A stretch of DNA of 5,962 nt, taken from NCBI GenBank assembly GCA_017420845.1, contig JAFQOC010000189.1, forward strand, positions 1 through 5,962. The letters are read 5' to 3'. Position 1 is the first letter of the stretch. Each line of letters opens with the position of its first letter. Both the position numbers and the translations under genes were made by a program. Shown here piece by piece: positions 1 through 4,099 of the stretch. The stretch is from Clostridia bacterium (GTDB lineage: Bacteria; Bacillota; Clostridia; Oscillospirales; CAG-272). The notes under the pieces were generated by a model that was not told where the DNA came from, did not search any database, and worked only from the letters and a program-made list of their open reading frames with translations.

Positions 1-615
1 CTCCTGCTTGGTATCAATGGCGTACTGGAAGCAGGAATGGGCGAAGGAGCGGATGGAGGAGTCCTTGTTGTAGGAGCCCTGCAGGACGCCGGGGCACTCG
101 AAATCGTAAATAGTCTTGCGGAAGGTCTCATTGCCCTCTTTATCGGTAAAGACCAGTTCGGCCTTACCCTCGGTGGGCACGCGGTACTCGGTGCACTTGT
201 AGACGTCACCGTAGGCGTGACGGGCGATGGTGATGGGCTTCTTCCAGTTGCGCACCACGGGGCGGATGGAGTCTATGAGGATGGGGGCGCGGAACACCGT
301 ACCGTCCAGAATGGCGCGGATGGTACCGTTGGGGGACTTCCACATCTCGGAAAGGTTGTACTCCTCCACACGCTGCTTGTTGGGAGTGATGGTAGCACAC
401 TTGACCGCCACGCCGTACTTCTTGTTGGCGTTTGCAGCATCCACCGTGATCTGATCCTTGGTCTCCTCGCGCTTGACAAGACCGAGATCGTAGTACTCGG
501 TCTTCAGCTCCACGAAGGGTAGGAGTAGCTCGTCCTTGATGATCTGCCAGAGAATTCTGGTCATTTCGTCCCCGTCCATTTCGACGAGGGGAGTTGTCAT
601 TTTTATTTTTTCCAT
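1..615 (-). CDS. icd: NADP-dependent isocitrate dehydrogenase, N-terminal half (3' end outside window)
   Basis: The enzyme converts isocitrate to 2-oxoglutarate and CO2 with NADP in the cytoplasmic citrate pathway, supplying carbon for glutamate and NADPH. The 205 codons visible are open to the left edge; the family is usually about 400 residues, so roughly half is missing. Reading the minus strand gives VEMDGDEMTRI at 11-21, VKCATITP at 71-78, WKSPNGTIR at 92-100, TVFR ending at Arg109, and ARHAYGD at 131-137. These match the homodimeric eukaryote-like IDH subfamily, not the E. coli type. Numbering coincides with human IDH1 as I recall it, so the isocitrate-binding Thr77, Ser94, Asn96, Arg100, Arg109, Arg132 and Tyr139 are all present. 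The ATG at 615 is chosen because a GGAGG lies 9 bases upstream; ATG at 600 is a possible alternative. The gene lies 72 bp after the oxidoreductase on the same strand, but its role is central metabolism, not glycan use. The gene symbol is by family; the identification is secure. Confidence 0.95.
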   Translation of the reverse strand, partial: MEKIKMTTPLVEMDGDEMTRILWQIIKDELLLPFVELKTEYYDLGLVKREETKDQITVDAANANKKYGVAVKCATITPNKQRVEEYNLSEMWKSPNGTIRAILDGTVFRAPILIDSIRPVVRNWKKPITIARHAYGDVYKCTEYRVPTEGKAELVFTDKEGNETFRKTIYDFECPGVLQGSYNKDSSIRSFAHSCFQYAIDTKQE

Positions 616-687
616 TGTTCAATACCTCCGAAGCTTTGGAAAAGAATTATGGTTGATAAACATACAGATTATTGCTATATAACAGGA
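616..687 (-). other. AT-rich gap between oxidoreductase and isocitrate dehydrogenase
   Basis: This 72-bp gap is clearly richer in A and T than the genes around it, as promoter regions in GC-rich genomes often are. On the minus strand it contains AATAAT (-10-like, 5 of 6 matches to TATAAT) and, further on, CATAAT, but neither has a recognisable TTGACA-like box 16-18 bases upstream. No hairpin followed by a run of T is visible, so there is no intrinsic terminator for the upstream operon here. Isocitrate dehydrogenase may have its own promoter in this gap, or may be reached by read-through; the sequence does not decide. Confidence 0.35.
625..629 (-). promoter_or_regulatory. Ribosome binding site of isocitrate dehydrogenase
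   Basis: The minus strand reads GGAGG, followed by a 9-base spacer and then ATG at 615. It is a near-perfect Shine-Dalgarno sequence. It supports the start at 615 over the second in-frame ATG at 600, which has no purine-rich match at a suitable distance. Confidence 0.8.
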
Positions 688-1887
688 TCAGGAATTGTAG
701 GTTCCCTCGGTGGAGGAGAACACAGATTCGATGCCCTCCTTACGGCGGGAGGTCTTGACGTGCTCGAACAGAAGATCACGGTACTGCTCCTCGTCGAAGG
801 GCAGGGTCACGGGCTTGCCCGTCCAGGCAGAGAGGTGCATGGCATTGGATATGAGCAGGCCGTTGATGCCCTCTCGGCCGTCAGCCACCAGGGGCTCGTC
901 GCGCAGAATCGCACCCGCAAAGGCGTTGACCACGCCCACGTGCTGAGGGTTCTGGCCGTCGGTCTCCACAGCTACGCGCTGGCAACGGGGAGCGGCGAAG
1001 GCAGACTTATTGGTAGCCGAGAATTCGGGCTCGGGGGTGTCCAGCTTGATAAAGGTGATGGAGCCGCCATCGGTAATGATGGTACCGCCCTCGCAGACGA
1101 TCTCCAGGCGGTTGGTGCCGGGGGCGTCGCCCGTGGTGGTGATGAAGGTACCGGTTGCGCCGTTCTCGTACTCGAAGTAGACGGTCACGTCGTCCTCCAC
1201 CTCGATATCGTGCCACTTACCGAAGTGCATCTTGGCGTCCACCACCTTGGGCATACCGCAGATCCACTGGAAGAGATCCAGATTGTGGGGGCACTGGTTC
1301 AGCAGAACGCCGCCGCCCTCTCCCGACCAGGTAGCGCGCCATGCGCCCGAATCGTAGTAGGCCTGGGGACGGTACCAGTTGGTGATAATCCAGCTGGTTC
1401 TCTTAATGGCCCCCAGCTCGCCCGAGTCCATGATCTCCTTGACCTTGCGGTAGATGTGGTTGGTTCTCTGGTTGAACATCATGCCGAACTTCAGCTCGGG
1501 ATGCTTGTCCGCCTCGGCCATCATCTCACGGACCTGGAGGGTGTAGACGCCCGCAGGCTTCTCGCACATAACGTGGAGTCCTGCCTTCATGGCCTTGATG
1601 GCATAGTCGGGGTGGCCGTAGTGGGGGATGGCGATGATGACGGCGTCGATGAGACCCGAGGCGAACATCTCGTCGCCGCTCTCGAAGGTGGCGATGTCGG
1701 GGTAGCCGTTATCGGGCTTGGCGGCGCGGTGGGCCTCTAGGCGGCCCAGGGCGAACTCCAGACGGGCGGGGTTGAGATCGCACACGGCGGTGATCTCGAC
1801 CTCGGGACACTTGTCGTTCAGGATGTTCTCCAAATGGCCCGAGCCCATATTGCCCATGCCGAGAATACCGATTCTGACTTTTTTCAT
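688..1887 (-). CDS. Gfo/Idh/MocA family NAD(P)-dependent sugar oxidoreductase
   Basis: The predicted protein is a 399-residue cytoplasmic dehydrogenase or reductase acting on a hydroxyl of a sugar, inositol or sugar acid; the exact substrate cannot be read from sequence. It begins with a Rossmann nucleotide-binding fold: beta strand KVRIGILGMGNMG with GxGxxG at Gly10-Gly12-Gly15, and an acidic residue Asp37 (AVCDLN) at the end of the second strand. The family's CEKPAG motif is at 108-113, with catalytic Lys110. The C-terminal substrate domain carries GGGVLLNQCPHNLDL at 191-205, whose His201 and Asp204 form the usual HxxxD-like active-site pair, with an NQR at 139-141. Length is normal for the family. 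The start at 1887 is where family homology begins and has a good ribosome binding site; the frame stays open upstream to 2058 through a repeat, which I do not count as coding. It is the last gene of the glycan operon, 167 bp after the CE15-like gene. With the isomerase it probably processes a released sugar or sugar acid. Confidence 0.92.
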   Translation of the reverse strand: MKKVRIGILGMGNMGSGHLENILNDKCPEVEITAVCDLNPARLEFALGRLEAHRAAKPDNGYPDIATFESGDEMFASGLIDAVIIAIPHYGHPDYAIKAMKAGLHVMCEKPAGVYTLQVREMMAEADKHPELKFGMMFNQRTNHIYRKVKEIMDSGELGAIKRTSWIITNWYRPQAYYDSGAWRATWSGEGGGVLLNQCPHNLDLFQWICGMPKVVDAKMHFGKWHDIEVEDDVTVYFEYENGATGTFITTTGDAPGTNRLEIVCEGGTIITDGGSITFIKLDTPEPEFSATNKSAFAAPRCQRVAVETDGQNPQHVGVVNAFAGAILRDEPLVADGREGINGLLISNAMHLSAWTGKPVTLPFDEEQYRDLLFEHVKTSRRKEGIESVFSSTEGTYNS

Positions 1888-1896
1888 GATGGTGGT

Positions 1897-1906
1897 TTCC
1901 TTTCTT
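1897..1906 (-). promoter_or_regulatory. Ribosome binding site of the Gfo/Idh/MocA gene
   Basis: The minus strand reads AAGAAAGGAA with a 9-base spacer to the ATG at 1887. It lies just outside the palindromic repeat at 1936-2047 and fixes the start at 1887. The far-upstream in-frame ATG at 2058 has its only AAGGA directly abutting the start codon, too close to serve. Confidence 0.7.
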
Positions 1907-1951
1907 GTATATGGTGTGTAATAGAGTTTCTCGTTCAGATACAAGGTACCC

Positions 1952-1967
1952 GCCGAGCAAGCTCGGC
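1952..1967. repeat. Small GC-rich hairpin inside the GATACAAG element
   Basis: GCCGAGC at 1952-1958 and GCTCGGC at 1961-1967 are perfect complements separated by AA, so a stem of six bp with a CAAG tetraloop is the realistic fold. It sits between the left terminal repeat and the inner left arm of the larger element. No run of T follows on either strand, which argues against an intrinsic terminator. Confidence 0.6.
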
Positions 1968-2010
1968 CGATACAAGATACAAGATATGCTTCGACGGATC
2001 GACCGCTTTC

Positions 2011-2046
2011 GTATCTTGTATCTTTGTATCTTGTATCTTTGTATCT
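2011..2046. repeat. 15-bp tandem repeat, 2.4 copies
   Basis: The unit GTATCTTGTATCTTT occurs perfectly at 2011-2025 and 2026-2040, followed by a partial GTATCT at 2041-2046. Each unit is itself two near-copies of GTATCTT with lengths 7 and 8. The array forms the right side of the palindromic element at 1936-2047, whose left side holds only two copies in the opposite orientation. The extra right-hand unit suggests slippage or unequal copying, so copy number may vary between strains. Confidence 0.8.
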
Positions 2047-2054
2047 GCAAATTA

Positions 2055-3086
2055 TCATTCCTTAACGAATCTCATCAACCGATTCCAATCCTCCCGACCG
2101 AAGTAATGCAACCCGGGACGGAGGTGGTAGCCGATGCTTCCCCCGTGGTACTCGTCGCCCGCCACGGGGAGTCTGTCCTCACAGACAAGTCCCCGCAAGC
2201 CGTGGGCCTCGTAGGCAGGGGAGGCGGCCACGCAGGCCAGCATCTCGGAGGCGGCGTCGGCCCACTGATCCTCCAGAGCCGAGGCCACGTAGGTGTAGCG
2301 GGGGGCGATGGAGGCGATGATGTAGTGCTGGTCGAAGGGCATCTCGGCTTCCTTGCCGATATACTTCTTGTAGTTCTCGCAGAACCAGTAGGGGAAATTG
2401 CGGGTGATCTGCTCTACCCGCTCACCTACCTTTTCACGGGTGACGGCGGCACCGCTGCAGCCCGAGTTGTTGGAGTGGGCGAGGAAGAAGCGCTCGTCGG
2501 TGGCACCGCAGAAGAGGGCGGTCTTGCCCAGGCGGGAGTGGCCGCAGACCATGGCGCGGGTCATGTCCAGACGGGGCTCCTGCTCTGCGTAGTCCAGCAC
2601 TCTCTGCGCCGCCCAGGCCCAGAGGGCGATCTTCCCCGGGTCGGTGGGGCCGCGCTGGCCGTCGGGGTAGAGGAGACCCGCCAGGCCGTTGGTGAAATCT
2701 CCGTTATCCGTCGTCACATCGTTGTAGCAGAATGACAGCACCGCAAATCCGTTGTCGGTGATCTCCTCGGTGGGCATATAGCGGTCGGGGACGTCGGGGC
2801 GGAAGTTGATGTGGATGAAGAAGGGGTAGGGGCCGTCGCCCCGGGGGATGACGGCGATGAAGGGGAAGGTGAAGTCCTTCCCTCTCAAGGTGACGGTCAG
2901 CTCCACCCGCTGTGCGGTGACCTTCCCCGCGCAGAAGGAGGGGATGCAGTCGTTCTGCACCTTCCACGAGATGGCCTCGGGCTTTTCGGGGAGGTAGCCG
3001 TACTCCTCGCGCTGGAGGATCTCCAGCATTTCGGGGCGGGAGAGGAGGGCGGGGAGGTCGCGTTCTTTCAGGATGCTTTGGAGCAT
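2055..3086 (-). CDS. CE15-like (glucuronoyl esterase family) alpha/beta hydrolase, probably cytoplasmic
   Basis: The 343-residue protein has an alpha/beta-hydrolase fold of the carbohydrate esterase 15 type; characterised members cleave esters of 4-O-methyl-glucuronic acid, classically those linking xylan to lignin. Visible are PFFIHINF at 88-95 (oxyanion strand region), ALWAWAAQRVLDY at 154-166, the nucleophile elbow CGHSRLGKTAL at 181-191 with Ser184, SNNSGCSGAA at 205-214, ALEDQWADAASE at 270-281 and GYHLRPGLHYFGREDW at 319-334 with likely catalytic His327. The Glu found in fungal enzymes within ESGSGG aligns with Asn207 here, so the acid is probably Asp273 (or Asp277). The N-terminus (MLQSILKERDLP) is not a signal peptide and there is no membrane segment, unlike typical secreted CE15 enzymes. 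ATG at 3086 is chosen for its AAAGGAG site; the open frame up to 3206 runs into a repeat. Substrate may be a glucuronate or other ester of an imported sugar; other ester specificities remain possible. Confidence 0.85.
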   Translation of the reverse strand: MLQSILKERDLPALLSRPEMLEILQREEYGYLPEKPEAISWKVQNDCIPSFCAGKVTAQRVELTVTLRGKDFTFPFIAVIPRGDGPYPFFIHINFRPDVPDRYMPTEEITDNGFAVLSFCYNDVTTDNGDFTNGLAGLLYPDGQRGPTDPGKIALWAWAAQRVLDYAEQEPRLDMTRAMVCGHSRLGKTALFCGATDERFFLAHSNNSGCSGAAVTREKVGERVEQITRNFPYWFCENYKKYIGKEAEMPFDQHYIIASIAPRYTYVASALEDQWADAASEMLACVAASPAYEAHGLRGLVCEDRLPVAGDEYHGGSIGYHLRPGLHYFGREDWNRLMRFVKE

Positions 3087-3093
3087 GGCAGAT

Positions 3094-3100
3094 CTCCTTT
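3094..3100 (-). promoter_or_regulatory. Ribosome binding site of the CE15-like gene
   Basis: The minus strand reads AAAGGAG with a 7-base spacer to ATG at 3086. This strong site fixes the start there and excludes the longer open frame beginning at 3206, whose first 40 codons come largely from the inverted-repeat element. Confidence 0.8.
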
Positions 3101-3156
3101 CATATTCATGCTTGTCGGGCTGTTTGATGGAGAAGATCGGTATGCTTTTCGTTGCA

Positions 3157-3249
3157 GGGCGCACACATAGGTGCGCCCCTACCGGCGTCAAAAACGAAAT
3201 GATCATACCAACAAAGCTCCGGGGTAGGGGCGCACCTATGTGTGCGCCC
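3157..3249. repeat. Perfect 27-bp inverted repeat with self-complementary arms (REP/BIME-like)
   Basis: The arms lie at 3157-3183 and 3223-3249 and are exact reverse complements over 27 bp, with a 39-base spacer. Each arm is also a hairpin by itself: GGGCGCAC, six loop bases, GTGCGCCC (3157-3178 and 3228-3249). The transcript could thus fold as one long stem or as two small hairpins. Just inside the arms, CCGG occurs on both sides and would extend the pairing with a two-base bulge. The arrangement resembles paired REP units (BIMEs) or a small non-autonomous palindromic element. No T-tract follows on either strand and no target duplication is evident. It sits in the 223-bp gap between the isomerase and CE15-like genes. 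Confidence 0.85.
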
Positions 3250-3309
3250 GTAACATGGCAGTCTCATTATTTCTATCGGGTCACAATTCAACCGCCAAGC
3301 TGTTTATGC

Positions 3310-4071
3310 TCACTCCAACCCTTGCGCCGTCAAATAATCGTAGCTTCTCTTGAGGCACAGGAAAGGATCTTCTCCGTAGCAGTTATCCTGCTCCACGAAG
3401 CCGTACTCCACGTGGGCGTCGTCGCAGGCCTTCAGGATCTCGGGGTAATTCATGTTGCCCTCGCCGATGGCGGCCATGCGAACACCCTTGTCCTCGGGGG
3501 AGAAGACCATGTCCTTGAAGTGGACGCAGTTGACGCGGCCGTCCAGGGCGCGGAGCCACCATGCGGGGTCGCCGCCCCCTGCCTGCACCCAGTAGGTGTC
3601 CAGGGTCACGCCGCACTCGGCGGGGGTGAAGGTCTCGCAGAGGAGGTCGATGAAGGTCTTACCGCCGAAGCGGGCGAACTCCATGTGGTGGTTGTGGTAC
3701 ATGAACTTGTGGCCGCTGGCCACGATCTTACCGATGACGGGCTTCAGCTCGCTTGCCATGACCGCCAGACCCTCGGGGTTGATGCCGCGGGGGTTGGAGC
3801 CGATACCGATGTACTTACATCCCATGGTATCGTGGAAGGCGATGGTGGCGTCGGTGTCCTTGATGATGCGGTTGTAGTCAAAGTGGGTGATGTCGGCCTG
3901 CAGACCGTAGGCGGCCAGCCGCTCGGCCATCCAGTCGGCCTCGTAGGCGCAGACGCCTGAGAGCTGGATGTGCTTGTAGCCGATGTCGGCCACCTTCTTC
4001 ATGGACTCGTCCAGGTCGGCGAGGGTCTTGCAGTAGTCGCGGATGGTGTAGAATTGGGCTCCGATCTTCAT
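3310..4071 (-). CDS. Sugar phosphate isomerase/epimerase-like TIM-barrel protein
   Basis: The 253-residue protein belongs to the xylose-isomerase-like / AP-endonuclease-2 TIM-barrel superfamily (COG1082 type), whose members isomerise, epimerise, dehydrate or eliminate sugars using a divalent metal. Features in order: MKIGAQFYTIRD at the first strand (1-12), GYKHIQLSGV at 31-40, YIGIGSNPRG at 87-96, the FMYHNHHMEF strand at 123-132 with His126, His128 and Glu131, LDTYWV at 157-162 with Asp158, VHFKD at 183-187 with His184, AIGEGNMNY at 201-209 and VEQDNC at 226-231 with Glu227. Glu131, Asp158, His184 and Glu227 are the likely metal ligands. Length is normal, and there is no signal peptide, so it is cytoplasmic. 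The start at 4071 has GAAAGGAA about 7 bases upstream. It follows the GH95 gene by only 28 bp, so the two are almost surely co-transcribed. Substrate is unknown; context suggests a sugar or oxidised sugar derived from the glycan. Confidence 0.88.
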   Translation of the reverse strand: MKIGAQFYTIRDYCKTLADLDESMKKVADIGYKHIQLSGVCAYEADWMAERLAAYGLQADITHFDYNRIIKDTDATIAFHDTMGCKYIGIGSNPRGINPEGLAVMASELKPVIGKIVASGHKFMYHNHHMEFARFGGKTFIDLLCETFTPAECGVTLDTYWVQAGGGDPAWWLRALDGRVNCVHFKDMVFSPEDKGVRMAAIGEGNMNYPEILKACDDAHVEYGFVEQDNCYGEDPFLCLKRSYDYLTAQGLE

Positions 4072-4099
4072 GGTTTGGTTCCTTTCAGCGTAGTTGGGA

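Larger units (their letters stand above)
1936..2047. repeat. 112-bp palindromic intergenic element with GATACAAG-type repeats
   Basis: The element fills most of the 167-bp gap between the CE15-like and Gfo/Idh/MocA genes. Its ends are perfect 9-bp inverted repeats: CAGATACAA at 1936-1944 and TTGTATCTG at 2039-2047. Inside, 1969-1986 (GATACAAGATACAAGATA) pairs with 2012-2030 with a single 1-base bulge, leaving a 25-base loop. A separate hairpin (1952-1967) and a 15-bp tandem repeat (2011-2046) are nested in it. No transposase, flanking target duplication or T-tract is visible. It resembles non-autonomous palindromic repeats (REP- or MITE-like) scattered in Clostridia genomes, but that assignment is from memory, and copy number cannot be judged from one window. 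It could fold as RNA between the two genes and affect mRNA stability or relative expression. Confidence 0.75.

Noticed and set aside
206..622. Minus-strand 138-codon frame overlapping isocitrate dehydrogenase
   Set aside because: It is a different frame of the same strand, rich in Arg, His and Pro, while the frame from 615 gives a clear isocitrate dehydrogenase.
649..1740. Long plus-strand open frame (363 codons) opposite the Gfo/Idh/MocA gene
   Set aside because: Its translation is rich in Gly, Val, Leu and His without any recognisable motif, as expected for the antisense of a GC-rich gene. The opposite strand carries an unmistakable family protein.
2011..2046. CRISPR-like array
   Set aside because: The 15-bp units are directly adjacent with no unique spacers; this is a simple tandem repeat.
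1905..2735. Plus-strand open frame opposite the CE15-like gene
   Set aside because: It starts inside the repeat region and continues antisense to a well-supported gene; low-complexity Gly/Val/Ala composition and no motif.
3157..3200. Promoter on the minus strand with TTGACG and TATGTG 16 bases apart, overlapping the repeat arm
   Set aside because: The -35 box is good, but the -10 box matches only 3 of 6 positions and lies in a GC-rich hairpin; not strong enough to annotate.
3087..3206. Upstream extension of the CE15-like protein to an ATG at 3206
   Set aside because: The first 40 codons derive mostly from the inverted-repeat element and have no family similarity; the AAAGGAG site serves the ATG at 3086.
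3157..3249. Intrinsic transcription terminator
   Set aside because: The stems are strong and GC-rich, but no run of T follows on either strand, and the gap lies inside an apparent operon.
3073..3960. Plus-strand open frame opposite the isomerase gene
   Set aside because: It crosses the inverted repeat and then mirrors the isomerase; no domain and no good ribosome binding site.
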